Shown here one piece after another: positions 18,201 to 25,701 of a stretch of 53,699 nt of DNA (within the stretch, counting starts at the first letter, position 1; each line of letters starts with the position of its first letter). The position numbers and the translations under genes are program-made. Where the stretch lies: NCBI GenBank assembly GCA_017457305.1, contig JAFTHP010000044.1:1-53699 (forward strand). Reading direction: 5' to 3'. The stretch is from Clostridia bacterium (GTDB lineage: Bacteria > Bacillota > Clostridia > Christensenellales > CAG-314). Under the pieces are notes generated by a model. It searched no databases. It was not told where the DNA came from and saw only the letters and a program-made list of their open reading frames with translations.

Positions 18201-18929
18201 TCAAATATCAACACAGTCAAAAGTATACCCCGTTTGTAAAGATAGTCTTTTTGCACAAGCTGTATCCCCAGTTGTAAGATAGATTACCAAGCTTTCTTCA
18301 ACCCATTGCTTAACACCACTTGCAACAACCTTTGCTGTGGGTATAGCGCAGTCGACAATATCTACATCCCTAAATATTTTTTCAATTTTGTCACGTATCA
18401 AGCCAAAGTGAGTACAACCAAGTATCACACATTGTGGATTGTTTGGAGCAACATTTTGCCACAACTTTTGTAGTAGCATATCCAATGCTTTACCATTGAT
18501 ACCATTTTCAACGTATTGCACTAGTTCGCCACAGTTAAAGGCTTTAACAGTACAACAAACATCATTAAGCTTGCTTTGATATACTCCACTAGCTACTGTC
18601 AAGTCGGTAGCAAGCAGACAAACGTTGGTGTAGCTATTTTCAAAAATGTAGTTACAGGTAGGTGTTATCACTTCCACAACAGGTAGCTGAACTTTGTGCC
18701 GCAACTGGCTTGCAACTGTTGACGCACTATTACAAGCAAGCACAACTAGGTCGCATCCAAAGTGACCTACAACTTGCACAAGCCTATCCAGTAGTTGATG
18801 CTTGTCCTTGGTGCCATAAGGGAAAAACTTGCTATCCGCTAAATAGACAAAATTGCCCCCGACTAGTTGCAAAGTGCTATCTAATACAGTCAATCCACCT
18901 ACACCACTATCCACTACCAAAATCTTCAA
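18201..18929 (-). CDS. murI: Glutamate racemase
   Basis: MurI converts L- to D-glutamate for peptidoglycan without cofactors. The protein has DSGVGGLTV (7-15), ADSKFFPYG (31-39), the first catalytic cysteine in CNSAS (Cys 66) and the second in GCTHF (Cys 172). At 242 residues it is a little short for the family (about 255-275). The start is probably TTG at 18929, eight bases after GGAG; another TTG six bases upstream is too close to that site. No ATG fits. It converges with folT and diverges from the tRNA-Leu region. Confidence 0.9.
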   Translation of the reverse strand: MKILVVDSGVGGLTVLDSTLQLVGGNFVYLADSKFFPYGTKDKHQLLDRLVQVVGHFGCDLVVLACNSASTVASQLRHKVQLPVVEVITPTCNYIFENSYTNVCLLATDLTVASGVYQSKLNDVCCTVKAFNCGELVQYVENGINGKALDMLLQKLWQNVAPNNPQCVILGCTHFGLIRDKIEKIFRDVDIVDCAIPTAKVVASGVKQWVEESLVIYLTTGDTACAKRLSLQTGYTFDCVDI

Positions 18930-18997
18930 TGCCAAAACTCCACACCGCTATCTTATGCGGCAAAACAACAACTTTTGCAACATTAGGAAAAATACAG

Positions 18998-19026
18998 TTG
19001 CGCTTTGACAAAAAATAGGCTATAAT
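18998..19026 (+). promoter_or_regulatory. Promoter of tRNA-Leu
   Basis: TTGCGC (18998-19003), 17 bases, TATAAT (19021-19026), with the tRNA starting 16 bases later. Confidence 0.7.
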
Positions 19027-19042
19027 TACCACAGTTAAATAT

Positions 19043-19127
19043 GCAGGGGTGTTGAAATTGGCAAACAAGCTGGCCTCAGACACCAGTGGAGCAATCCTTG
19101 TGGGTTCAAGTCCCATCTCCTGCACCA
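19043..19127 (+). tRNA. tRNA-Leu (anticodon CAG)
   Basis: An 85-base class II tRNA with encoded CCA. The acceptor arms GCAGGGG / CTCCTGC pair over seven bases with one G-U. The anticodon loop CTCAGAC gives CAG, on a stem CTGGC / ACCAG with one C-A mismatch next to the loop. A variable arm and the TTCAAGTCC T loop follow. It has its own promoter and terminator. Its 3' end is partly repeated 1.4 kb downstream. Confidence 0.95.
19107..19118 (+). repeat. Candidate att core in the tRNA-Leu T arm
   Basis: CAAGTCCCATCT in the tRNA 3' part is repeated exactly at 20505-20516. Over the last 21 bases of the tRNA, 17 match the downstream copy. Confidence 0.5.
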
Positions 19128-19168
19128 AAAAGACGATGGAAAATGATACGTTTTCCATCGTCTTTTTT
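19128..19168 (+). terminator. Terminator of tRNA-Leu
   Basis: AAAAGACGATGGAAAA / TTTTCCATCGTCTTTT, a perfect 16-bp stem with a seven-base loop and T run, starting right after the CCA end. Confidence 0.9.
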
Positions 19169-19170
19169 AT

Positions 19171-19358
19171 CCATTGCGAAAGCAATGGCATATCATCGCC
19201 GTTAGGCGTATATCATCACCGAAGGTGCATATCATCAACCGTAGGTTGTATTTCTTTCGCAATGATGATATACTCGTCTGAAAACGAGATATGCTCGTTT
19301 TCAAACGGATGATATACAATTCCAAAGGAATTGATGATATACAACGGCAAGCCGTTGA
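19171..19358 (+). repeat. Array of micro-hairpins separated by ATATCATC / GATGATAT spacers
   Basis: Seven or eight short hairpins with different sequences but intact pairing: CCATTGC-GAAA-GCAATGG (19171-19188), GCC-GTTA-GGC (19198-19207), ACC-GAA-GGT (19218-19226), AACC-GTA-GGTT (19237-19247), a paired TGAAAACGAG / CTCGTTTTCA unit (19279-19303), AATTCC-AAA-GGAATT (19318-19332) and AACGGC-AA-GCCGTT (19343-19356). In the left half the spacers read CATATCATC; in the right half they read GATGATATAC, the reverse complement. ATTGCGAAAG (19173-19182) also pairs with CTTTCGCAAT (19254-19263). Confidence 0.85.
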
Positions 19359-19383
19359 TTTTGAAGTTACAGTATGATATAAT
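19355..19383 (+). promoter_or_regulatory. Promoter of the AT-rich gene, fused to the array end
   Basis: TTGATT (19355-19360), 17 bases, TATAAT (19378-19383). The first two bases of the -35 box are the end of the last hairpin arm. Confidence 0.7.
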
Positions 19384-19402
19384 ATTATTGAGGTATATGC
19401 AT

Positions 19403-20242
19403 ATGGATAAAAAATCATTTATATGGTCAATAATATCTATTATTTTTGGTATGTTATGTCAAATAGCTTTATTTTTAGAGGATAAACAAATATGGCTTTC
19501 AATTGTTGGTAGTTGCATATTATGTTTAGGAATTACTTCATTAATTAATTCTTTTAAAGTTACTGGGCATGGTTATACTACAAAGATTACTCCAACTAAA
19601 GAAATTAAAGAAATATTAATAGAACAATATAAGTATTGTGATTTAAACTATTGTGACAAATTAATCAAAGTATTTTACTCTCAAGACAGTCAAAATAGAA
19701 TATTGTTTTTAATGATGAAAAATAATACTGTAGTTGTAAGAAAACAAACACTTATAATTTATCCAGATGATAGAACGATAACACCTATTTGGATTGGTCA
19801 ATGGATTACGCAATCTGGTAGAGACAGTTTTTATGCTGATGTTCAAATAGCTATTAGAGAATATCAAATTGAATTAAATAAAGGCTTTGAAGAATTAGTT
19901 TTAGATGAAATCCCACCAATTGATTTATTTAAAAATCCAGAGTTTATTGCAGAAATAAAATGGAAAAAAGAAAAAGATGGAGGTAGAAAAACTATTCCGT
20001 ACGGTAATAGATATATTCCACAGATTGTAATTCGAAAGAAAAGTAAAGAAAAGCCATTACATAGTATATTTCTTAGAAATATTGAAGCTATAGGTAAATA
20101 TAAAACAATTGCATTTGTGAAATATGTTTATGATACTGCTCCAAATGATTTATATGAAAATCTAGTATTTGACATATGTGAAGGATCTAAGAAAGTAGCT
20201 ACTGGTGTTATTAAAGCAATGAGAGAGAATATTGATATTTAA
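19403..20242 (+). CDS. AT-rich, probably acquired membrane-anchored protein of unknown function
   Basis: A 279-residue protein. Two N-terminal membrane segments (about residues 6-24 and 30-50) are followed by a soluble domain of about 230 residues rich in Lys and Ile. I do not recognise the domain. The ATG at 19403 follows GAGGT by about eight bases; earlier in-frame starts overlap the promoter and the hairpin array. Codons are strongly A/T-ending (AAA, ATA, TTA, GAA), very unlike the C-ending usage of the neighbours, which indicates recent transfer. Its place between tRNA-Leu and a partial tRNA copy fits an island cargo gene, possibly defence related, but that is inference. Confidence 0.85.
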   Translation: MDKKSFIWSIISIIFGMLCQIALFLEDKQIWLSIVGSCILCLGITSLINSFKVTGHGYTTKITPTKEIKEILIEQYKYCDLNYCDKLIKVFYSQDSQNRILFLMMKNNTVVVRKQTLIIYPDDRTITPIWIGQWITQSGRDSFYADVQIAIREYQIELNKGFEELVLDEIPPIDLFKNPEFIAEIKWKKEKDGGRKTIPYGNRYIPQIVIRKKSKEKPLHSIFLRNIEAIGKYKTIAFVKYVYDTAPNDLYENLVFDICEGSKKVATGVIKAMRENIDI

Positions 20243-20504
20243 AGAGTCAATAAATTGGGTTATATGCAAATGATCGTATCCTTTTAGTACTTCTTCCTAT
20301 GGAAAAATAGGTTAAGTATATCCTTTTTATTCTTTACACACAACGGCTGCAACACCGTTTTGGTCGCAAAAGAAAGCAGTTCACTCACAGTGCACTGCTT
20401 TTTCTTTTTCTCCTGTTGGTGTGCAGCCTGTATTCTTGGCAATGGCACTATTAACAACCCGTGACGCTTCACTTCGGTTCGCTATTCCGTCACTTCGTTC
20501 CTTA
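20243..20504. other. Decayed non-coding part of the tRNA-Leu island
   Basis: No convincing gene. Besides the terminator it holds GTGACGCTTCACTTCGG-type imperfect palindromes near 20461-20495. A short minus-strand reading frame has no ribosome binding site. Confidence 0.4.
20372..20412 (+). terminator. Terminator after the AT-rich gene
   Basis: AAGCAGTTCACT / AGTGCACTGCTT pairs over 12 bases with one mismatch, followed by a T-rich run. Confidence 0.65.
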
Positions 20505-20516
20505 CAAGTCCCATCT
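20505..20516 (+). repeat. Candidate right att copy (partial tRNA-Leu 3' end)
   Basis: CAAGTCCCATCT, identical to the tRNA copy at 19107-19118, followed by further weaker similarity (TG.ACC) and then an A run, like the tRNA end. Confidence 0.5.
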
Positions 20517-20525
20517 TGTGTACCC

Positions 20526-20561
20526 CAAAAAATGCAGAACACGTGTAGTTCTACATTTTTT
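20526..20561 (+). terminator. Hairpin after the partial tRNA copy
   Basis: AAAAAATGCAGAAC / GTTCTACATTTTTT with one mismatch, able to act as a terminator on either strand. Its place after the partial tRNA end mirrors the terminator after the intact tRNA. Confidence 0.55.
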
Positions 20562-20751
20562 ACTTATTCACTTTTCACTCTGCACTATTCACTAACCTTT
20601 TTTACAGTCTCCCCCCCCACTATTTCTCACAAATATTGTCATATCTATGGCTTTTTTGATTGATTTATTGTATACTATACACACTACTACACTTCAATGA
20701 TACAAAACTACACCTCTAATTACTAATGAATTTCTACTTTACTAAAAGCAT

Positions 20752-21402
20752 ATGAACAAAGACTGGTCACAACTTAACAAAGATACCAAACAGCTACTAA
20801 ACAAACGACAAACATTTGCTGATGGCATTACAAAACTGTTGCAACTGCGAACTCTGCTATTTGACAAATGGCTAGAATCTGTCAAACATTTATCAGCAGA
20901 AGACTACGCTAAGCAACCATTTATTAACCAATCTGGATACCACTCCAAAACGATAGCATATTCCATTTTTCACGTGTTTAGAATTGAAGACATCGTACTT
21001 AACACCCTAATCAACAACAGACAGCAGTTGTTTTTCGAAAAAGGATACCATATCACAATCAATTCGCCAATTATCACCACTGGCAATGAGTTACAAGGCG
21101 GAAGCATTGCAGAGTTTTCCCAACAACTAGATATCCATCAACTGCTAAACTACGCAAAGGACGTTTTTGAGCAATCAAACCATTGGCTATCTTGCATCTC
21201 CTTTGACGACCTAAAAACCACCTATTCTAATTTGGATCAACAAAGAATTTGCTCAACCAATACCGTTGATGAAAGCCAACGTTGGCTAATAGAATACTGG
21301 TGCAGCAAGGATGTTAAAGGTTTGTTAGCAGTGCCATTTTCTCGTCATTGGATAATGCACCTAGAAGCATCACTACGCATCAAAAACAAGCTGACCAAAT
21401 AG
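20752..21402 (+). CDS. DinB-like four-helix protein
   Basis: A 216-residue helical protein resembling the DinB/DfsB superfamily, whose members are metal-binding four-helix bundles, several of them thiol transferases. Candidate metal ligands are the histidine in SIFHVFRIED (about residue 74) and the pair in RHWIMHLEAS (about 198-203). No strong ribosome binding site precedes the ATG. The CAT-like gene follows 48 bases later and is probably co-transcribed. The biochemical role is not assigned; similarity to DinB is moderate. Confidence 0.7.
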   Translation: MNKDWSQLNKDTKQLLNKRQTFADGITKLLQLRTLLFDKWLESVKHLSAEDYAKQPFINQSGYHSKTIAYSIFHVFRIEDIVLNTLINNRQQLFFEKGYHITINSPIITTGNELQGGSIAEFSQQLDIHQLLNYAKDVFEQSNHWLSCISFDDLKTTYSNLDQQRICSTNTVDESQRWLIEYWCSKDVKGLLAVPFSRHWIMHLEASLRIKNKLTK

Positions 21403-21450
21403 CTCACAACACACACGTTACTATTAAATACGCCACAAGGATTACCACTT

Positions 21451-22092
21451 ATGAGAAAGGAAATTGACCTAAACACTTGGGATAGAAAAGAGCACTTTGA
21501 GTTTTTTTCTCGCAATGCAACGCCGCACTACTGTGTTGCCTTCAATATTGACGTTACCAACTTGTTACATTTTACACGCGCCAACAAGCTATCCTTCTAC
21601 TACTCGCTTGTATACCTATGCACGCAAACGGTCAACGAAATTGATGCCTTTTTGATGGAAACGGAAAACAACAAGGTGTACGCAATAAACCAGCGCATTG
21701 CAAGCTTCATCGATTTGGCCAAAGGTTCCACAGTTTTCCACGTGGTATGCTTGCCACAGCAACAAGATATTTTTGCATTTTGCAGTCAAGCCCGTGAGCA
21801 AAGCACCAACAATCCACTAACGTTGCAACAATCCTGCCTAATAACCGATCCAAAGGTAATTTTTTCCTGTCTTCCATGGCTAGATATGACCACCTGCACC
21901 AACGAAAGGGACTACACCGATCCAAAACTGAAGGACGACACCGCACCCATCATCGTGTGGGGCAAGTACATACAAAAGGACGGCACCTTCACCCTCAACA
22001 TGACTTTGGACGTAAACCACCGCCTAATCGACGGCTACCACATTGGTCAATTTGCACAAAAGCTCCAAAACAAAATTGACAGCCTTTGCTAA
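21451..22092 (+). CDS. Chloramphenicol acetyltransferase family protein
   Basis: A 213-residue member of the CAT fold, the trimeric acetyl-CoA-dependent O-acetyltransferases. The catalytic histidine is His 190 in NHRLIDGYH, where the usual HHxxxDG reads NHxxxDG, and Asp 194 is kept. WDRKEHFEFF near the N-terminus is the standard CAT opening. Many chromosomal CAT-like proteins of Clostridia do not give resistance, and the first-His change makes the substrate uncertain. AAGGA lies nine bases before the ATG. It follows the DinB-like gene and ends at a shared terminator. Confidence 0.9.
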   Translation: MRKEIDLNTWDRKEHFEFFSRNATPHYCVAFNIDVTNLLHFTRANKLSFYYSLVYLCTQTVNEIDAFLMETENNKVYAINQRIASFIDLAKGSTVFHVVCLPQQQDIFAFCSQAREQSTNNPLTLQQSCLITDPKVIFSCLPWLDMTTCTNERDYTDPKLKDDTAPIIVWGKYIQKDGTFTLNMTLDVNHRLIDGYHIGQFAQKLQNKIDSLC

Positions 22093-22165
22093 CCGCACAT
22101 CATTGTTTGCACAACTGTTCACACGTGCACATCAATAACACCACAACATATTTATCAAAACAAAA

Positions 22166-22196
22166 AAAGCACCAAGCCTATACGACTTGGTGCTTT
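22166..22196. terminator. Bidirectional terminator
   Basis: AAAGCACCAAG / CTTGGTGCTTT with a nine-base loop and T/A runs on both sides, between the converging CAT-like and dehydrogenase genes. The same stem recurs at 23537. Confidence 0.85.
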
Positions 22197-22227
22197 AATT
22201 TTGCTATTTAGTTTTCAAAGCCTACAA

Positions 22228-23253
22228 TTAGCAGTATTTTTCCATAGATTTTGTAAGGAAGTTAACTGGTTCAAGTTGGTCGCAAGTAACGTATCCTGCT
22301 GGAGCCTTGATAAGGGATGGAAGGCGGTTAACGATTGTAGCACAAGTGTGTTCTACAGTAGCTGGCTTAACAACGTGGTATTCAACGTTTGGTTCGCCTG
22401 TTAGCCACCAGTCGCACATATCGCCGTCTTCTGGTCCGTAAACCTTACCGATTGTTTCTTCTTCAACAACGATGCCTTCTTCTGTTTGGATTGTTACAAC
22501 TGCGGACATACCAATGCAACGGCCAGCCTTGATTGTGTAACCAAGTGTGCTGCTGTATACGTCGTGGTCAACGATGTATGGAACGTGCTTTTGATCGATG
22601 GACTTAATTGTCAAGCCAAGCTTGTTGCAGATAGCTTCACTAGCGTTCCAAGCGTAGGATGGTTCAAATTCTGCTGGGTGAGCAATTTGTTGTTCAAATT
22701 CTTCAGCGGAAAGGTCACAACCGTGAGCCTTTGCAAGAGCGATACCATATTCGTCAACGTTGTAGCTGTACGCACCCTTGATTTTTACAAGGCTATCGCA
22801 ACCAGCAGCTGCCAAAGCAACCATGTTGATCCAGAAGATATCTTGCATACCGGAACCTGTAATTGTGCAGTTATTAGCAACAGCAACTTCATGAAGGTGA
22901 TCTACTTGAGCCTTAGCTGTTGTGCATGGGTAGATAGCTTCTTCGCAAGTTGTGATAACGTTGATTCCGCGAGAAACGCACTTTTCTACGTGCTTGTAGA
23001 TGTCGTTGATAAAGCTGAAAAGTGTAACGATTGCAACGTTTGCTTTGCTTTCGTCCAAAACCTTGTCTGCGTCAGAAGAAATGATAACGCCAGTTTTGAA
23101 GCCAAGTTCTGCAAAGTCGCCAATATCCATACCAACAACTGCTGGATCGATATCGATAGCGCCTACAACTTCTGCGCCGTGGTTGTAAAGGTATCTGATG
23201 ATGTACTTAGCCATCTTACCACAACCGTATTGAACTACTTTTACTTTTTCCAT
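22228..23253 (-). CDS. 2,4-diaminopentanoate dehydrogenase-like NAD(P)-dependent enzyme
   Basis: A 341-residue protein with an N-terminal Rossmann fold: [13 protein letters not shown] (5-17) and [10 protein letters not shown] (32-41), like the dihydrodipicolinate-reductase N-terminal domain. Overall length and layout fit 2,4-diaminopentanoate dehydrogenase (Ord) of ornithine fermentation. The other Ord pathway genes are not in the window, so the substrate may be another amino acid derivative. AGGAGG lies nine bases before the ATG. A strong promoter lies 167 bases upstream, and the leader holds two copies of GGTTGCAACG. The neighbouring minus-strand gene upstream has its own terminator. Confidence 0.75.
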   Translation of the reverse strand: MEKVKVVQYGCGKMAKYIIRYLYNHGAEVVGAIDIDPAVVGMDIGDFAELGFKTGVIISSDADKVLDESKANVAIVTLFSFINDIYKHVEKCVSRGINVITTCEEAIYPCTTAKAQVDHLHEVAVANNCTITGSGMQDIFWINMVALAAAGCDSLVKIKGAYSYNVDEYGIALAKAHGCDLSAEEFEQQIAHPAEFEPSYAWNASEAICNKLGLTIKSIDQKHVPYIVDHDVYSSTLGYTIKAGRCIGMSAVVTIQTEEGIVVEEETIGKVYGPEDGDMCDWWLTGEPNVEYHVVKPATVEHTCATIVNRLPSLIKAPAGYVTCDQLEPVNFLTKSMEKYC

Positions 23254-23286
23254 AATGAAGATCCTCCTATATATTTATTTTGTTTT

Positions 23287-23322
23287 GGTTGCAACGTTAA
23301 CTATCGGTAAATGGTTGCAACG
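23287..23322 (-). promoter_or_regulatory. Twin GGTTGCAACG sites in the dehydrogenase leader
   Basis: GGTTGCAACG occurs at 23287-23296 and 23313-23322, 26 bases apart. Each contains the palindrome GTTGCAAC. They lie between the promoter and the ribosome binding site and could be operator sites or pair with each other in the mRNA. Confidence 0.4.
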
Positions 23323-23419
23323 CTTCATATGGTAAACGATATAAAAACTGTGCAAATATAGTGTTGCCAATAATGTGTCGTCGCAACACCCAAACTTTGC
23401 ATTATAATTATAACACAAT

Positions 23420-23448
23420 ATTATAGAAAAATCTTGTATTTTATACAA
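23420..23448 (-). promoter_or_regulatory. Promoter of the dehydrogenase gene
   Basis: TTGTAT (23443-23448), 17 bases, TATAAT (23420-23425) on the minus strand. Confidence 0.7.
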
Positions 23449-23530
23449 TTTATAAAGTTTTTTCTATACTACTTTTTTATACCGCCACAAATTTTTTTTA
23501 TACTCTCAGTTTGTCTTCAGTTTTGAACAA

Positions 23531-23561
23531 CAAAAAAGCACCAAGCGGTCAACTTGGTGCT
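23531..23561 (-). terminator. Terminator of the 23573 gene
   Basis: AGCACCAAG / CTTGGTGCT with a seven-base loop and six T on the minus strand. It shares its stem with the hairpin at 22166. Confidence 0.85.
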
Positions 23562-23572
23562 ACTGTTATTTG

Positions 23573-24271
23573 CTATTTAGTTTTGCCAAAGTATTTTGAC
23601 CAAGGGGAGTCTTGCATGGTAGGTTTGCGAAAGATAAGTGTTAGCAAGGTGTCGGCATTGGCAACACGTTCGTCCAGTGCCCTACGATCCTCCTCACTCA
23701 ATTTGTAGGAGCATTGGATAGCAACGTAGTCTTCTTCCGTCAAGTTTAGCCTGCGTTCTATATCCACAATGTTAAAGCAAGCCCTTTGTCCTTCACACAC
23801 AAAGTGCACTTTTTCCCCTATTTCCATATAGCGGTAGTCCTGCTTATCTATCGTTTTGTACAAGCCATCAGCAACAATACCTTCAAGCGTTTGCTTGTCT
23901 ACTTGAATTGTGTACTCTTCCATAAGCTCTTCTTGGGCAACGATTTGCTCTTTGTGTACTGTGCCATCAGGAAAAACTAGTGCGCTTTCCTTTACACCGT
24001 ATTTGTCGGTAAAAAGCGCATAAGCATATGGGCCAAGCTCCCCGTGAGCTTCCGCCATTATTCCGCCAAAGCCCCTTCTGCTAAAGGTTACCATTTTGCC
24101 GTTGTTCAAAATAGGCGCGCAGTTGGCATCTTCTTGATGATGCTCTCCAGTAAAGCAGTAGCCATGTGCCTTGATATCGTCCATAACCGCATTGGTAATA
24201 GCCCAACTGTTGTCACAATCGGGGTAGGTTGTGTCGTCGTAATATGTCCAACCAATAACCTTGTATTTCAT
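23573..24271 (-). CDS. Conserved-looking protein of unknown function
   Basis: A 232-residue soluble protein beginning KVIGWTYYDD. It contains EHHQED, a FSRRGFGGIMAEAHGE segment (about 64-79), and an acidic C-terminal half. I recall similar hypothetical proteins from gut Clostridia but know no function. No signal peptide or membrane helix is seen. GGAG lies 11 bases before the ATG. It is a single gene with its own terminator. Confidence 0.8.
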   Translation of the reverse strand: MKYKVIGWTYYDDTTYPDCDNSWAITNAVMDDIKAHGYCFTGEHHQEDANCAPILNNGKMVTFSRRGFGGIMAEAHGELGPYAYALFTDKYGVKESALVFPDGTVHKEQIVAQEELMEEYTIQVDKQTLEGIVADGLYKTIDKQDYRYMEIGEKVHFVCEGQRACFNIVDIERRLNLTEEDYVAIQCSYKLSEEDRRALDERVANADTLLTLIFRKPTMQDSPWSKYFGKTK

Positions 24272-24403
24272 TTAGCCTTGCTCCAATAATTCATAAAACA
24301 AATAGATTTTCTACATAATACTGCTATTAAACAATTCTACTAGTACATTTTAATATCCATTACTATGTAAAAATTGGCTTGCATTGTGTGTTCAAATAAA
24401 TAT

Positions 24404-24949
24404 TTAGTACAACAGTCCTTTGTACCACTCAAAGCAGATGATTGTGTTAACAAGTGCATACACAGCCACCGGCGCATATACACATATTTGCACAATATTT
24501 ACTACGTTCTCTAGCTTTGGTCTTACTTTTAGATAGTACAGCAACATACCCACTGTTCCGCCCAAAGTGTTGATGATAACGTCCGTTGTGTCGCATCCAC
24601 CTAGACCGGTAAACAGCTGAATCAACTCAAAAACAACACTACTAGCAAACGCCAATACAATCGTTTTCCATTTGCTATTGGTAAAACGTGCTACAAAAAA
24701 ACCAAAGGGCAAGTAAATAATAAAGTTCATCAATGGTTGCTTAATTCCATCCCATGCGAAGTCAATTTGTAGTGAGTGAAATGGAATCCAATTTTTGCCT
24801 AGCCTATGTAGCAAAGGCAAAGTTGCTAGTGCGTGCCCATCGGAAATTACCACGTAACTGTTGAATTTGAGCACAATTACCCACACCAACAGCCAAAGGT
24901 AAAGTGCCGTAGCTACAATATACAGTTTTTTATTAGTTGATGCTTTCAT
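24404..24949 (-). CDS. VanZ-like family membrane protein
   Basis: A 181-residue protein with about four or five membrane helices. The VanZ pattern is clear: NFIIYLPFGFFVA (about 75-87), the conserved Glu in FELIQLF (about 107-113) and CDTTDVIINTLGG (about 118-130). VanZ of Enterococcus gives low-level teicoplanin resistance, but most chromosomal relatives have unknown roles in the envelope. No other van genes are present. GGAG lies about five bases before the ATG. Confidence 0.9.
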   Translation of the reverse strand: MKASTNKKLYIVATALYLWLLVWVIVLKFNSYVVISDGHALATLPLLHRLGKNWIPFHSLQIDFAWDGIKQPLMNFIIYLPFGFFVARFTNSKWKTIVLAFASSVVFELIQLFTGLGGCDTTDVIINTLGGTVGMLLYYLKVRPKLENVVNIVQICVYAPVAVYALVNTIICFEWYKGLLY

Positions 24950-25239
24950 CTGCTCTCCTATTGAATTGACACAGCAACATAATAGCTAATGGCGACTTGT
25001 GGGTAAAATGTGCCAAGATGTTGACGGTGTAATTATATCACAAAGCAACCACATATTCAATAACCACAGCTATATTTACGCAATTTGTTGTACACTTAAT
25101 TTTCCTACGGTATATTTGTTTACTTGGATAGAACAGAATTCTCTATGCTTGTCAATGATCATCTTTATCCACTACACTATTGATTGACACCCATAAAAAA
25201 GGTTATTTGTCTTGCCACAATCAATTAACCTTTGCTAAC
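24950..25239. other. Non-coding stretch upstream of the vanZ-like gene
   Basis: No gene seen. A second weak hairpin with arms AAAGGTTA / TAACCTTT lies near 25197-25234. The rest is AT-rich sequence that should hold the vanZ-like promoter, which I could not fix. Confidence 0.35.
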
Positions 25240-25271
25240 AAAAAAGCAGTTTCCTACCAAAAGAAAACTGC
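25240..25271 (-). terminator. Terminator of the small HTH gene
   Basis: GCAGTTT / AAACTGC with a 12-base loop, followed by six T on the minus strand. Confidence 0.75.
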
Positions 25272-25348
25272 CTCAATATTTTGTTACGTTATTTGTGCTT
25301 TGAGCTGTTCAAATCAAACCTACCTCAATGTGCAAATAGGTTCAACAA

Positions 25349-25540
25349 TTAGTCTTCCAATTGAATTTGGTTCTTCACACAAAACTCGTGAAAAGCCTTT
25401 TGCGCGCGGTAATTTGGTTTGCAATGACCTGCTTCCCAACGGTTAACAGTGGCAAACGCAACGCCTAGCTCCTGCGCCATCATTTCTTGGCTTAGGAAGA
25501 GCTTTTTTCTTACGTACTTTACTTTATCTTTGAATTCCAT
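25349..25540 (-). CDS. Small XRE-family HTH regulator
   Basis: A 63-residue protein made almost entirely of a Cro/C1-type helix-turn-helix: LSQEMMAQELGVAFATVNRWEAG (about 16-38) contains both helices and the Trp-Glu turn. From the ATG at 25540 a GGAGG site lies about six bases upstream; a longer frame from 25618 would run into the promoter. It stands alone between the chromate transporter genes and vanZ. The target is unknown; autoregulation is possible. Confidence 0.85.
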   Translation of the reverse strand: MEFKDKVKYVRKKLFLSQEMMAQELGVAFATVNRWEAGHCKPNYRAQKAFHEFCVKNQIQLED

Positions 25541-25589
25541 AGGTGGCCTCCGTGTGCTTATTTGTTTTTCTTCCCCTGTATACTCCTTT

Positions 25590-25618
25590 ATTTTACCATA
25601 CAAAAGGAGCAAAATCAA
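25590..25618 (-). promoter_or_regulatory. Promoter of the small HTH gene
   Basis: TTGATT (25613-25618), 17 bases, TAAAAT (25590-25595) on the minus strand, 50 bases before the ATG. Confidence 0.7.
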
Positions 25619-25701
25619 CTGTTATTTGAAAATAACTTGCTTGTTTTTTACGATTATCCACAAAAAGCACAATTATTTGACAAAATCCGACGTCAAAACT
25701 A

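Noticed and set aside
19171..19358. CRISPR array
   Set aside because: Spacers between repeats are not unique protospacer-size sequences; the constant part is only 8-10 bases and the variable parts are self-complementary. No cas genes are present.
20284..20472. 62-codon minus-strand frame in the tRNA island
   Set aside because: No ribosome binding site; it overlaps the terminator hairpin of the AT-rich gene.
21451..22092. Chloramphenicol resistance gene
   Set aside because: The fold is CAT-like, but the first histidine of HHxxxDG is Asn and there is no mobile element; resistance should not be claimed.
22486..23310. 274-codon frame antisense to the dehydrogenase gene
   Set aside because: Codon bias of the true gene keeps the opposite strand open; no start signal or recognisable domain.
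24404..24949. Part of a vancomycin or teicoplanin resistance cluster
   Set aside because: VanZ-like proteins are common without resistance, and no vanHAX-type genes are nearby.
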